Below are positions 28,408-37,336 of a stretch of 64,000 bases of DNA, piece after piece. This DNA comes from Dyella caseinilytica (GTDB lineage Bacteria > Pseudomonadota > Gammaproteobacteria > Xanthomonadales > Rhodanobacteraceae): positions 1,612,001-1,676,000 of the forward strand of contig NZ_CP064030.1 of NCBI RefSeq assembly GCF_016865235.1. Reading direction: 5' to 3'. The position numbers and the translations under genes are program-made. Each line of letters opens with the position of its first letter. Within the stretch, counting starts at the first letter, position 1. The notes under the pieces were generated by a model that made no database searches, was not told where the DNA came from, and saw only the letters and a list, made by a program, of their open reading frames with translations.

Positions 28408-31017
28408 ATGGCAGAGCTCGCCAAAGAAGTCATCCGCGTCAATATCGAAGACGAAATGCGCCAGAGCTACCTCGATTACGCCATGAGCGTGATCGTGGGA
28501 CGCGCCCTCCCGGACGTTCGTGATGGTTTGAAGCCCGTGCATCGCCGTGTACTGTTCGCGATGAACGAACTCAATAACTCCTGGAACAAGCCTTACAAGA
28601 AATCCGCCCGCGTTGTCGGTGACGTGATCGGTAAATACCACCCGCACGGCGATGCTTCCGTCTACGATGCGATTGTGCGCATGGCTCAGCCGTTCTCGCT
28701 GCGCTATATGTTGGTCGACGGCCAAGGTAACTTCGGTTCGGTCGACGGCGACAACGCCGCAGCCATGCGTTACACCGAGGTGCGCATGGCGCGCCTAACG
28801 CACGAACTGATGGCGGATATCGATAAGGAAACCGTCGATTTCGGCCCGAACTACGACGAAAGCGAGCACGAGCCGCTGGTGCTTCCCACCCGTGTGCCGA
28901 ACCTGCTGGTGAACGGCTCGGCCGGTATCGCCGTGGGCATGGCCACCAACGTGCCACCGCACAATCTCAACGAGGTGATTTCGGCGACGATCGCGCTGAT
29001 CGACGAACCCTCGCTCGGCGTCGATGAGTTGATGCAGCACGTGCCCGGTCCGGATTTCCCGACCGCCGGCATCATCAATGGCGCGGCGGGCATTGTCGAA
29101 GCCTACCGCACCGGCCGCGGCCGCATTCTGGTTCGCGCGCGTACCGAGATTGAAACCGAATCCAACGGTCGCGAAACGATCCTTGTTCACGAACTGCCGT
29201 ATCAGGTGAACAAGGCGCGGTTGATCGAAAAGATCGCCGAGCTGGTGAAAGAAAAGCGCCTCGAAGGCATCTCTGAATTGCGCGATGAGTCCGACAAGGA
29301 CGGCATGCGCATCGTCATCGAGATCCGCCGCGACGCGATGGCCGATGTGGTGCTCAACAACCTGTTCCAGCAGACCCAGCTGCAGGTGACCTTCGGCATC
29401 AACATGGTTGCGCTGGTCGATGGTCAGCCGCGCACGCTCAATCTCAAGGAAATCCTCGAAGCGTTCATTCGCCACCGCCGCGAGGTGGTAACGCGTCGCA
29501 CGATTTTCGAACTGCGTAAGGCGCGCGCCCGCGCACATATCCTGGAAGGCCTGACGGTTGCGCTCGCCAACATCGACGAGATGATCGAGCTGATCAAGAA
29601 CTCCGCTTCGCCCCAGGAAGCACGCGAGCGCATGCTGGCGCGCAAGTGGGAGCCGGGCATGGTGGGCGCCATGCTAGGCGCGGCTGGTGCCGAAGCTTCG
29701 CGTCCGGAAGACATGGATCCGCGCGACGGCCTGAAGGCCGATGGCTATCAGCTGTCCGACACGCAGGCACAGGAAATTCTGGCCATGCGCCTGCACCGCC
29801 TGACCGGCCTAGAGCAGGAAAAGCTTTCCGACGAATACCGCGAAATTCTCGAAACCATCCGCGGGTTGATCCAGATCCTAGAAGACCCCGTGCGCCTGCT
29901 CTCGGTGATTCGTGAAGAACTGGAAGTGATCAAGGCTGAGTTCGGCGATGCGCGCCGCACCGAGATCCAGCATTCGCAGGAAGATCTCAACGTCCTCGAC
30001 CTGATCGCGCCGGAAGACGTGGTCGTGACGCTGTCGCATGCCGGTTACGTGAAGCGGCAACCCGCCAACATCTATCGCGCGCAACGCCGTGGCGGCAAGG
30101 GCCGTTCGGCCTCCGCGCTGAAGGAAGAAGATTTTGTCGAACAGCTGTGGGTGGTGAACACCCACGATACGCTGCTCACCTTTACCAGCACCGGCCGTGT
30201 CTACTGGCTGAAGGTCTATCAGATGCCCGAGGCTGGCCCGAACGCGCGTGGCAAGCCGATGGTGAACCTGCTGCCGTTGGGTGAAGGCGAGAAGGTGCAG
30301 GCGGTGTTGCCAGTGCACGAATACAGCGAAGACCGCTTTGTGTTCTTCGCTACCGCACAAGGCACAGTCAAGAAGACACCACTTACCGAATTTGCCTTCC
30401 AATTGCAGAAGGGCAAGATCGCCATCAATCTTGACGAGGGCGATGCGCTGGTCGGCGTGGAACTGACCGATGGCAACACCGACGTGCTGCTGTTCGCATC
30501 GAACGGTAAGGTCGTACGCTTCGATGAAGGCGAAGTGCGTTCGATGGGCCGTACCGCCACTGGCGTGCGCGGCATGAAACTCACCGATGGTGCCGAAGTC
30601 GTCTCGCTGATCGTGGCCTCAGAGGGCGACATCCTTACCGCCACTGAGCGCGGCTACGGTAAGCGCACCCAGCTTGACGAGTTCCCGAAGAAGGGGCGCG
30701 GCACGCAAGGCGTGATCGGCATCCAATGCTCCGAGCGCAATGGTGCTTTGGTCGCTGCTGCGCAGGTGACGGAAGCACACGAAGTGATGCTGATCTCCAA
30801 CCAGGGCACCTTGGTGCGTACGCGTGTTACCGAGATCTCGCAGCTTGGCCGCAATACGCAGGGCGTGACGCTCATTCGCCTGCCTGCCGAGGAGTCACTG
30901 GTCAGCGTGGTTCGCCTGGATGCTGATGAAAGCAACGGCGATGAAGCCGATGTGGGTGATGACACCACGCCGCCCGAGCAGGGTGAGCCGGTGGATGCTT
31001 CGCCCAGCGTCGAGTGA
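28408..31017 (+). CDS. gyrA: DNA gyrase subunit A
   Basis: Breakage-rejoining subunit of DNA gyrase. The 869 residues start MAELAKEVIRVNIEDEM, chosen because homologues start there and AGGGAAG precedes it. The catalytic Tyr122 lies in AAMRYTE. The quinolone region reads HPHGDASVYDAIV, so residue 83 is Ala (E. coli Ser83) and Asp87 is kept. The C-terminal beta-pinwheel contains the GyrA box (QRRGGKG). A terminator follows. Confidence 0.97.
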   Translation: MAELAKEVIRVNIEDEMRQSYLDYAMSVIVGRALPDVRDGLKPVHRRVLFAMNELNNSWNKPYKKSARVVGDVIGKYHPHGDASVYDAIVRMAQPFSLRYMLVDGQGNFGSVDGDNAAAMRYTEVRMARLTHELMADIDKETVDFGPNYDESEHEPLVLPTRVPNLLVNGSAGIAVGMATNVPPHNLNEVISATIALIDEPSLGVDELMQHVPGPDFPTAGIINGAAGIVEAYRTGRGRILVRARTEIETESNGRETILVHELPYQVNKARLIEKIAELVKEKRLEGISELRDESDKDGMRIVIEIRRDAMADVVLNNLFQQTQLQVTFGINMVALVDGQPRTLNLKEILEAFIRHRREVVTRRTIFELRKARARAHILEGLTVALANIDEMIELIKNSASPQEARERMLARKWEPGMVGAMLGAAGAEASRPEDMDPRDGLKADGYQLSDTQAQEILAMRLHRLTGLEQEKLSDEYREILETIRGLIQILEDPVRLLSVIREELEVIKAEFGDARRTEIQHSQEDLNVLDLIAPEDVVVTLSHAGYVKRQPANIYRAQRRGGKGRSASALKEEDFVEQLWVVNTHDTLLTFTSTGRVYWLKVYQMPEAGPNARGKPMVNLLPLGEGEKVQAVLPVHEYSEDRFVFFATAQGTVKKTPLTEFAFQLQKGKIAINLDEGDALVGVELTDGNTDVLLFASNGKVVRFDEGEVRSMGRTATGVRGMKLTDGAEVVSLIVASEGDILTATERGYGKRTQLDEFPKKGRGTQGVIGIQCSERNGALVAAAQVTEAHEVMLISNQGTLVRTRVTEISQLGRNTQGVTLIRLPAEESLVSVVRLDADESNGDEADVGDDTTPPEQGEPVDASPSVE

Positions 31018-31037
31018 GTTTGACGTCGTGTGTTATG

Positions 31038-31069
31038 CAAAGCCCCGGTTTAACCGGGGCTTTGTTTTT
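31038..31069 (+). terminator. Intrinsic terminator after gyrA
   Basis: The stem CAAAGCCCCGG pairs with CCGGGGCTTTG around a short T/A loop and is followed by TTTTT. Strong and well placed 20 bases after the gyrA stop. Confidence 0.88.
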
Positions 31070-31138
31070 GCGTTGGAGCGGAGCGCACATCCTGCCGATG
31101 GAACGCTCAATAAGGCGTGTTTCAACGCTCGAAAGTAC

Positions 31139-31420
31139 TTACAAGTAGGTCACACTGAATAGCTTGGCATTTGCGCCAGAATAGTGGGCGAAATATTCGA
31201 GTAGGTCACTGTGTAATGCTTTTTGCGCGTCGGTGAGTGACACGGAAGACGTGGCGTCAACGGTGTCTGCGCGCGTCTTGGCACTGAGCATGCGGGAGGC
31301 TGAGGCCGGCAGGTACACGCTGCCATAAAAATGTATGGCACCTCTCGATGACGTAGCGTGGGCACTCGTCGCCAGCAAGAACATGGCAAGAAGTGCATTC
31401 GCTAAACGATGACCGTTCAT
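31139..31420 (-). CDS. Small exported protein with pilin-like ends
   Basis: A 93-residue protein with a signal peptide (1-22, cleavage after AHA), started from an ATG behind GGGAGG. The mature start RGAIHFYGSVYLPAS resembles the first strand of chaperone-usher pilins. The end GANAKLFSVTYL resembles their last strand. However, there are no cysteines and the middle is far too short for a pilin. Similar small envelope proteins seem to occur in xanthomonads, but the function is unknown. It is the lone minus-strand gene behind gyrA. Confidence 0.6.
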   Translation of the reverse strand: MNGHRLANALLAMFLLATSAHATSSRGAIHFYGSVYLPASASRMLSAKTRADTVDATSSVSLTDAQKALHSDLLEYFAHYSGANAKLFSVTYL

Positions 31421-31576
31421 GACAACCTCCCATGAATGACCCGGCCATTGCGCTGCATGCGCTTGTATCTATCATCGGTTGGGCTTTGACCAACGCGCAC
31501 GTCCATTTGCTTTTACCGGATCGCTTCTAAGCGCCCGAACACATTATTGTGAGAAGTGTCTTGCCTGCGGCGTGAT

Positions 31577-32089
31577 CTATATCTTGTAATTTTGTAGGGC
31601 GCTCCAAGGGGCGGCGTTCAATATCGCCTCTGCCGTGGTGACACGCAGTTCGCCAGGGTGTTCAACATAAAGTTGTTTGACCACGCTGTCATCCGCATAC
31701 AACGCCGCACGCCGCGAGCGGACACCCATGCCATAGGCAGCGCCATCCATCTCCCAGCCCAATGCTTTGGTAAACGCTGCGTTGCCATCTGCGAGCAGCT
31801 TAAGTCCCGCGGGGACATGCTGCGATGCGGCCCAGGCTTTCATCACGAAAGGGTCGTTGACGGCCAGGCAATACACGTCGATGCCCTGATTCTTGAAGTC
31901 ACTATAGTGTTTGACGTAACCCGGCAGATGGCGTTCCGAGCAGGTTGGGGTAAAAGCGCCGGACACCGCGAACAGCACGACCTTGCGTCCGGTGAAGAGT
32001 GCTGCGGTTTGGATGCGTTGGATATCGGCGTCACGATCGATGACCGCCACTTCAATATCCGGTACGACAGAATCGATTTGGATGGCCAT
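31577..32089 (-). CDS. Peroxiredoxin (Prx5-like)
   Basis: A thiol peroxidase of 170 residues of the peroxiredoxin-5/hybrid type, reducing organic and hydrogen peroxides. The peroxidatic Cys50 is in SGAFTPTCSERHLPGY; the family's usual Pro at the start of this motif is Ser43 here. The conserved block VNDPFVMKAWA and the loop before the C-terminal helices are intact. No second conserved Cys is obvious, suggesting a 1-Cys or glutathione/thioredoxin-linked mechanism. Confidence 0.88.
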   Translation of the reverse strand: MAIQIDSVVPDIEVAVIDRDADIQRIQTAALFTGRKVVLFAVSGAFTPTCSERHLPGYVKHYSDFKNQGIDVYCLAVNDPFVMKAWAASQHVPAGLKLLADGNAAFTKALGWEMDGAAYGMGVRSRRAALYADDSVVKQLYVEHPGELRVTTAEAILNAAPWSALQNYKI

Positions 32090-32425
32090 ATGCTCGCTGA
32101 AGAAAAGGCAACGTCGGGGAATAGCTGGCCATGCTAACGCTCTGGAGGGTGCGCTGTCGCCTTGAAACCGTCAGGTTGGGAACCATCTAGGGTTTGTTCG
32201 CACTAGTGGCGTGGCCTGCGCCGGGAGCTGCTGGCCGTTTGTTCAAGCCATTGCGGTGCAGCGTAGGGGCCTTCTGAACGTTTTGAACTCAAAATGTCGG
32301 TCCACACAGTATGTGGAATCGATCAGAGCACCCCTAAGTTGCGGAGGTGGCCTGCCACGGACGATGATCCATGGCGGGCCGCTTGTGTTATCAGAGCATC
32401 CCTTGATCGATGCCGGGGAGTGGCA
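32090..32425. other. 336-bp divergent intergenic region (peroxiredoxin / cbpA)
   Basis: No convincing gene is seen between the divergent peroxiredoxin and cbpA genes. In-frame extensions of cbpA into this region do not resemble DnaJ proteins. The region contains a heat-shock-like promoter motif (reported separately) and the ribosome binding site GGGGAG just before cbpA. Confidence 0.6.
32161..32188 (+). promoter_or_regulatory. Possible sigma32 (heat-shock) promoter for cbpA
   Basis: CTTGAAA at 32161-32167 matches the sigma32 -35 exactly. After 13 bases, AACCATCT matches CCCCATnT at the CCATnT core. It lies about 240 bases before the cbpA start and points toward it. The match is suggestive, not proof. 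Confidence 0.35.
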
Positions 32426-33328
32426 GTGGAATTCAAAGACTATTACGACATTCTGGGCGTGAAGCCCGACGCCAGCGAGACCGACATCAAGACGGCCTAT
32501 CGCAAGCTGGCGCGCAAATACCATCCGGACAAGAACAAGGACGCTGGCGCCGAGGAGAAATTCAAGGCAATCAACGAGGCCAATGAGGTGCTGCGGGACA
32601 CTGAGAAGCGCCGTGCCTACGATCAGCTGCGCGCAGGCGGCTATCGCCCCGGCGAACAGTTTCGGCCGCCGCCGAACTGGGGGCAGGGCCAGGGCTACGA
32701 CTTTGGTGAGGCAGGCGAGGGCGACTTCAGCGACTTCTTCGAAAGCCTGTTCGGCCGGGCCGCTGGAGGCGCCCGCCAAGGGGCTCCGCGGCCGCGCCGT
32801 GGCCGTGATGTGCAGGCCCATGTGGATATCGACCTGCAAACCGCCTTTGACGGCGGCCGTACGCGCTTGAGCCTGGATGACGGCAGCGGCAAGGAACGGG
32901 TCTTGGAGGTGAAGATCCCCGCCGGCATTCAGCCCGGCAAGATCATCCGCCTGAGCGGCCAGGGGCAGCCTGGTGCGGCGGGTGGCCCGAATGGCGACCT
33001 GCTGCTGGAAGTGGGTATTCGCGACGATGCGCGCTTCAAGCTGGACGGACGCAACGTGCTGCATGTGCTGCCGGTCAGCCCGTGGGAAGCTGCCCTGGGC
33101 GCGACTGTGCCAGTGCCGACCTTGGCGGGTACGGTGGATCTGCGCATTCCTGCAGGTTCACAGTCGGGACGCAAGCTGCGTCTGAAGGGACGCGGTTTGC
33201 CGGGACCGACGCCAGGCGATCAGCTGGTGGAGATATCCATCCGCGTACCTTTGGCGGAGAACGAAGCGCAACGCGAGGCATACGAAGCGCTGCGTACCCA
33301 GTTCGCGCACTACGACCCGCGACATTGA
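32426..33328 (+). CDS. cbpA: Curved-DNA-binding/DnaJ-type co-chaperone CbpA
   Basis: An Hsp40 of class B, 300 residues. The J domain (1-70, with the HPD motif in RKYHPDKNK) stimulates DnaK ATPase. A Gly/Phe/Arg linker follows and then the two C-terminal beta domains. The zinc-finger of true DnaJ is absent. The GTG at 32426 gives a start VEFKDYYDILGV equal to family N-termini (E. coli MELKDYYA), with GGGGAG before it. Confidence 0.92.
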   Translation: MEFKDYYDILGVKPDASETDIKTAYRKLARKYHPDKNKDAGAEEKFKAINEANEVLRDTEKRRAYDQLRAGGYRPGEQFRPPPNWGQGQGYDFGEAGEGDFSDFFESLFGRAAGGARQGAPRPRRGRDVQAHVDIDLQTAFDGGRTRLSLDDGSGKERVLEVKIPAGIQPGKIIRLSGQGQPGAAGGPNGDLLLEVGIRDDARFKLDGRNVLHVLPVSPWEAALGATVPVPTLAGTVDLRIPAGSQSGRKLRLKGRGLPGPTPGDQLVEISIRVPLAENEAQREAYEALRTQFAHYDPRH

Positions 33329-33355
33329 CCGCAATTTATTTAGATCTGGACATGC

Positions 33356-33380
33356 AAACGGCGCCGCAAGGCGCCGTTTT
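33356..33380. terminator. Bidirectional terminator between cbpA and pilH
   Basis: AAACGGCGCC (33356-33365) pairs with GGCGCCGTTT (33370-33379) around a GCAA tetraloop, with A- and T-tracts on both sides. It serves the convergent cbpA and pilH genes. Confidence 0.85.
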
Positions 33381-33401
33381 GCCAGGCGCAGAAGAGACGT
33401 T

Positions 33402-33767
33402 TCAGGCCGTCAGCAGTTCTTTCAGTACGGCGATCAGTTCTTCTTCCTTGATTGGCTTGGTGACATAGGCTTTGGCACCCTGGCGGATGCCCCACACCTT
33501 GTCGGTTTCCTGATCCTTGGTGGTGACCAGCACGATGGGAATGCCCGCCGTTTCGGGATCTTTGCTGATCGTGCGCGTCGCCTGGAAGCCGTTGAGGTTC
33601 GGCATCACCACGTCCATCAGGATCAGGTCAGGCTTCTCGCGCTTTGCCACATCGACACCGGCGGCTCCGTCTTCGGCTGTCAGCGTCTCATGCCCAAGCT
33701 TCTCGACGATGCGCTTGATACCAAGAAGCTGCGACGGCGAATCGTCGACAATCAGGATGCGTGCCAT
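33402..33767 (-). CDS. pilH: Single-domain response regulator, PilH-type
   Basis: A 121-residue CheY-like receiver. The acidic pocket Asp8-Asp9, phospho-acceptor Asp52 (LILMDVVMP), Thr in LVTTKD and Lys in VTKPIKEE are complete. The run GFQATRTISKD and TTKDQETDKVWG match PilH, which controls type IV pilus motors in twitching motility. Here it stands alone, away from any pilGIJ or chp genes in the window, so partner kinases must be elsewhere. Confidence 0.85.
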   Translation of the reverse strand: MARILIVDDSPSQLLGIKRIVEKLGHETLTAEDGAAGVDVAKREKPDLILMDVVMPNLNGFQATRTISKDPETAGIPIVLVTTKDQETDKVWGIRQGAKAYVTKPIKEEELIAVLKELLTA

Positions 33768-34003
33768 AAGGTGGGAATCCCCTTGTTGTTTCGTGAATTC
33801 TAACAGGAAGTCAGATAAGTGCTGACCTGCACTTCCTCAACTTGCCGGACTCGGCACGTGTCCAAACCCGGTTCTGCCGGATCAGACATGTAACGTGCCA
33901 GATCGGCGGCAGCCCCCGTCCATGGTCTGCTTCAGCAGGTTTTTTCTCAACTACCTGTGGCGCTCGATCGGCGCCGCACCCAGTGTAAACGCGCCGGGCC
34001 GGG
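33768..34003. other. Intergenic region upstream of pilH
   Basis: No gene is visible. Overlapping inverted repeats (AGGAAGT/ACTTCCT at 33805-33837 with AAGTGC/GCACTT inside) lie just before a TAGAAT on the minus strand that could be the pilH -10 element. No clear -35 is found. Confidence 0.35.
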
Positions 34004-35008
34004 TCAAACGTTGCCGACGCGCACAAGCGTGCGGCCGAACGAGTCGCCCGCCAGCATACGATCGAAAACATCCGGAAGCTGCTCCAGCGTGACTTCCCGG
34101 GTGGCGATCCGATCGAGATGGCGAGGTTTCCAGTCGCTGGCCAGATGTTGCCATACCTGGTCGCGCTGGTCGCGGGCGGTGCCGGCAGAGGCGATGCCGA
34201 GCAGGCTGACGCCGCGGATGATGAACGGCATCACCGTGCTGTCGAACGCGATGCCGCCGGCGTTGCCGCAGTTGGCGATATTGCCGTAGGGCACGATCAA
34301 CGGTAGCAGTCCGGCGAGCATGGCGCCGCCGACGTTATCGAATGCACCGCCGAAGCGGGCCGAGTCCATCGGTTTGCTGCTGAAGGTGAGCTGGTGGCGA
34401 TCAATGCATTCGCTGGCGCCCAGATCGCGCAGCATATCGAACTCGGCCGCCTTGCCACTGATTGCGTGCACCTCGTAACCCGCGCGGCTGAAGATGTCGA
34501 TCGCCAGCATGCCGACACCGCCGCTGGCTCCGGTAACGGCGATAGGACCCAGCGCAGGCTTCTGGTGGTTATCCTGCATGCGCAGTAGGCCAAGTGCAGC
34601 GGTGAAACCGGCGGTGCCGAGGATCATGCTCTCGCGCAGACTCAATCCTTGCGGCAGGTGGATGGTCCACGACGAAGCCAGGCGGATGTATTCGCCATAA
34701 CCGCCGTCGCGAGTCTCCGAAAGACCACTGCCCGTGCACAGCACGTTGTCGCCTTCCTTGAAGTGCGGGTCGGTGGAGGCCACCACGACGCCGGCCGCGT
34801 CAATGCCGCCGTTGAGTGGATACTGGCGAAGAATTTTTCCCTTACCGGTACCGGCGAGCGCGTCTTTGTAATTCACCGACGAGTACGCGACCTTCACCAG
34901 CACTTCGCCAGCGCTGAGCGCTTCCGTGTTCATGGTTTCGATGCCGCCGCGATAGCCAGCAGCGTCGTTGTGGATACGGAAGGCGCGAAAATCGATGGGT
35001 GCGGTCAT
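34004..35008 (-). CDS. AcuI/YhdH-family quinone oxidoreductase-like reductase
   Basis: A zinc-independent medium-chain dehydrogenase/reductase of 334 residues. The AcuI/YhdH subfamily reduces acryloyl-CoA with NADPH and protects against its toxicity. The nucleotide-binding loop VTGASGGVGMLAIDIF and the N-terminal YSSVNYKDALAGTGKGKI are characteristic. The ATG at 35008 (MTAPIDFRAF) is preferred to an extension overlapping the LOG gene. It is 14 bases downstream of that gene, probably in one transcript. Confidence 0.85.
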   Translation of the reverse strand: MTAPIDFRAFRIHNDAAGYRGGIETMNTEALSAGEVLVKVAYSSVNYKDALAGTGKGKILRQYPLNGGIDAAGVVVASTDPHFKEGDNVLCTGSGLSETRDGGYGEYIRLASSWTIHLPQGLSLRESMILGTAGFTAALGLLRMQDNHQKPALGPIAVTGASGGVGMLAIDIFSRAGYEVHAISGKAAEFDMLRDLGASECIDRHQLTFSSKPMDSARFGGAFDNVGGAMLAGLLPLIVPYGNIANCGNAGGIAFDSTVMPFIIRGVSLLGIASAGTARDQRDQVWQHLASDWKPRHLDRIATREVTLEQLPDVFDRMLAGDSFGRTLVRVGNV

Positions 35009-35022
35009 GGCAGTGGTCTCGC

Positions 35023-35619
35023 TCAGGCTTTGACGCTGCTGTTGTCGATCCATTTCGGGGTGTGGCCACCCTCGTACTGCGACATCCAATCGAACAGCTG
35101 CTCCTTATCATCGCCGAACCAGATGCTCTCGCGCTGCTCCGTGCGCAGGAAGGCTTCGTTCACCATGTGATCCATCATCTGGCGCAGCTGCGTGTAGTAG
35201 CCGCGCACGTTGAGAAATGCGCAGGGATATTTATGCAAACCGAGTTGCGCCCAAGTCAGCATCTCGAACATTTCGTCCATGGTGCCGAAACCGCCGGGCA
35301 GGGCGACGAAGGCATCGGATAGCTCATACATGCGCGTCTTGCGCTGATGCATGGTCTCCACCACGTGCATCTCGGTCAGACCGGCATGCGCCACTTCGCG
35401 TTCGACCAATTGCCGCGGGATCACGCCGATCACTTTGCCGCCAGCGGCCAATACCGCATCCGCAACCGTACCCATCAGGCCTACTTTGCCGCCGCCGTAG
35501 ACCAGCGCAATACCGCGGTGTGCCATGGCAGTGCCGAAGGCGCGTGCGCTTTCCTCGTATTCGGGATGCTTGCCGGGGCTGGAGCCGCAGTAGACGCAAA
35601 GGGCGGTTGGGAGAGGCAT
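35023..35619 (-). CDS. LOG-family (TIGR00730) Rossmann protein
   Basis: A putative cytokinin riboside 5'-monophosphate phosphoribohydrolase or related nucleotide hydrolase of 198 residues. The family motifs CVYCGSSPG, VYGGGKVGLMG and PGGFGTMDE (108-116, containing the PGGxGTxxE catalytic signature) are present. In bacteria the physiological substrate is usually an AMP-like nucleotide; a hormone role cannot be inferred from sequence. It precedes the AcuI-like gene. Confidence 0.88.
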   Translation of the reverse strand: MPLPTALCVYCGSSPGKHPEYEESARAFGTAMAHRGIALVYGGGKVGLMGTVADAVLAAGGKVIGVIPRQLVEREVAHAGLTEMHVVETMHQRKTRMYELSDAFVALPGGFGTMDEMFEMLTWAQLGLHKYPCAFLNVRGYYTQLRQMMDHMVNEAFLRTEQRESIWFGDDKEQLFDWMSQYEGGHTPKWIDNSSVKA

Positions 35620-35670
35620 GGTGGAGATCGCTCAATCAGGTCACGAAGTAAAAACGCACTGTATCGATGC

Positions 35671-35726
35671 GTTGTTTTCGCCGAAGCTGAAAACAACAGG
35701 CCCGCCCATGTCGCCACGAGCGGGCC
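35671..35726 (-). terminator. Hairpins after lpd (terminator on the minus strand)
   Basis: On the minus strand GGCCCGC/GCGGGCC (positions 35720-35726 with 35699-35705) is followed by the T-rich TGTTGTTTTC. The T-rich part itself forms a second 9-bp hairpin (35671-35679 with 35689-35697). Together they end the sucA-sucB-lpd transcript. Confidence 0.6.
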
Positions 35727-35791
35727 GTCGATCCTATGAACTCCGGATCATCGCGTATTCACGCTCTGCCCGGGGCGAAGTCATCCTGACT

Positions 35792-37216
35792 TCAATTGCC
35801 CTTGTGAATGGCGCGCTTGTCGACCGAGAGTGCCGCTTCGTGCACGGCTTCCGACAGGGTCGGGTGCGCGTGGACGATACGGGCCAGATCTTCGGCGGAG
35901 CCCTTGAACTCCATCGCCACCACGGCTTCGGCGATCAGCTCGGACACGCCCGGGCCGACCATATGCACGCCGAGCAGGCGATCAGTTTCAGCGTGGGCGA
36001 TCACCTTCACCTGGCCAATGGCTTCGTTCATCGCCACGGCACGGCCGATGGCGGCGAACGGGAAGGTGCCGATCTTGTAGGGGATGCCGGCGTCCTTCAG
36101 TTCTTTCTCGGTCTTGCCGGCCCAGGCGATTTCCGGCTCGGTGTAGATCACCCACGGAATGGTGTCGTAGTTGATATGGCCGGCCTTGCCAGCGATCCAC
36201 TCAGCCACGGCCACGCCTTCTTCTGAACCCTTGTGCGCCAGCATCGGGCCGCGCACGGCGTCACCGATCGCCCACACACCATCAACGCCGGTGTGGTTGT
36301 GCTCGTCGACCACAATGCGTCCGCGCTCGTCCAGCTTCACGCCGGTGTCGTCGGCCAGCAGGCCTTCGGTGTAGGCGCGACGGCCCACGGCAACGAGCAG
36401 CTTGTCCACGGTGAGTTCGTGCGAGCCGTCCTTGTCTTCATAGGTCAGCGCGACTTCGTTCTTTTTGACCTCGGCCTTGGTCAGCTTGGCGCCGAGCTTG
36501 ATGGTCAAGCCCTGCTTGGCGAATTCCTTGGCAGCGATCTTGGCGACGTCAGCGTCGGCGACAGACAGGAAATCCGGCAATGCTTCGAGGATCGTCACTT
36601 CCGAACCCAGGCGATTCCATACGCTGCCCAGCTCCAGACCGATCACGCCAGCACCGATCACGCCCAGACGCTTCGGCACTTCATTGATGTCGAGCGCACC
36701 GGCGTTGTCGATGATGTTCTTGCCATCAAACTTGGCGAACGGCAACTCGATCGGCACCGAGCCGGAAGCGAGAATCACGTTGGTGGCGCTGATGGTCTGC
36801 TTGCTACCGTCGTTGCCGGTGATCTCGACGTTGTTGCCTTTCAGCAACTTGCCCTTGCCGAAGAACGGCGTGACTTTGTTGGCCTTGAACAGCTGACCAA
36901 TACCGCCGGTGAATTGCTTGACGATCTTGTCCTTGCGGCCGATGAAGGTGGCCATGTCGACCTTCGCATTCTCGACACTGATGCCGTGCGCCGGGAGGTT
37001 GTGCGAGAGGTTGAAGTACTGCTTGGACGAATCCAGCAGCGCTTTGGACGGAATGCAGCCCACATTGAGGCAGGTGCCGCCGAGCGCCTGCTTGCCATCT
37101 TTGCCAACGAAGGCATCCACGCAAGCGGTCTTCAGGCCGAGCTGGGCGGCGCGAATCGCGGCCACATAACCGGCAGGACCGGCACCGATGACGATAACGT
37201 CGAATTTGTCGCTCAT
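35792..37216 (-). CDS. lpd: Dihydrolipoyl dehydrogenase (E3)
   Basis: FAD enzyme that reoxidises the lipoyl group of 2-oxoglutarate dehydrogenase with NAD. The 474 residues contain the FAD loop GAGPAGYVAA, redox Cys49/Cys54 in GGTCLNVGCIPSK, an NAD Rossmann motif (GVIGAGVIGLELG) and the C-terminal His-Glu dyad in HAHPTLSEAVHEA. The ATG at 37216 (MSDKFDV) fits homologues. It is the last gene of the sucA-sucB-lpd operon, with a hairpin-bearing 120-base gap before it. Confidence 0.96.
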   Translation of the reverse strand: MSDKFDVIVIGAGPAGYVAAIRAAQLGLKTACVDAFVGKDGKQALGGTCLNVGCIPSKALLDSSKQYFNLSHNLPAHGISVENAKVDMATFIGRKDKIVKQFTGGIGQLFKANKVTPFFGKGKLLKGNNVEITGNDGSKQTISATNVILASGSVPIELPFAKFDGKNIIDNAGALDINEVPKRLGVIGAGVIGLELGSVWNRLGSEVTILEALPDFLSVADADVAKIAAKEFAKQGLTIKLGAKLTKAEVKKNEVALTYEDKDGSHELTVDKLLVAVGRRAYTEGLLADDTGVKLDERGRIVVDEHNHTGVDGVWAIGDAVRGPMLAHKGSEEGVAVAEWIAGKAGHINYDTIPWVIYTEPEIAWAGKTEKELKDAGIPYKIGTFPFAAIGRAVAMNEAIGQVKVIAHAETDRLLGVHMVGPGVSELIAEAVVAMEFKGSAEDLARIVHAHPTLSEAVHEAALSVDKRAIHKGN

Positions 37217-37293
37217 GATTGGAGGTTCCTGGGGAGCGGATCGTGCCGTATATGGCGGCGTGTAAGGGATTTCGAAAGGGGCCAGTTCGACGT

Positions 37294-37320
37294 GGCGGAA
37301 GCGCGTCGCGCGCTCCCGCC
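37294..37320 (-). other. Hairpin in the sucB-lpd spacer
   Basis: GGCGG+AGCGCG (37294-37305) pairs with CGCGCT+CCGCC (37309-37320) around TCG, with one A-C mismatch. No T-run follows on the minus strand, so it is more likely an mRNA-processing or stabilising structure than a terminator. Confidence 0.55.
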
Positions 37321-37336
37321 AGTCAGGAGCAGGCAA

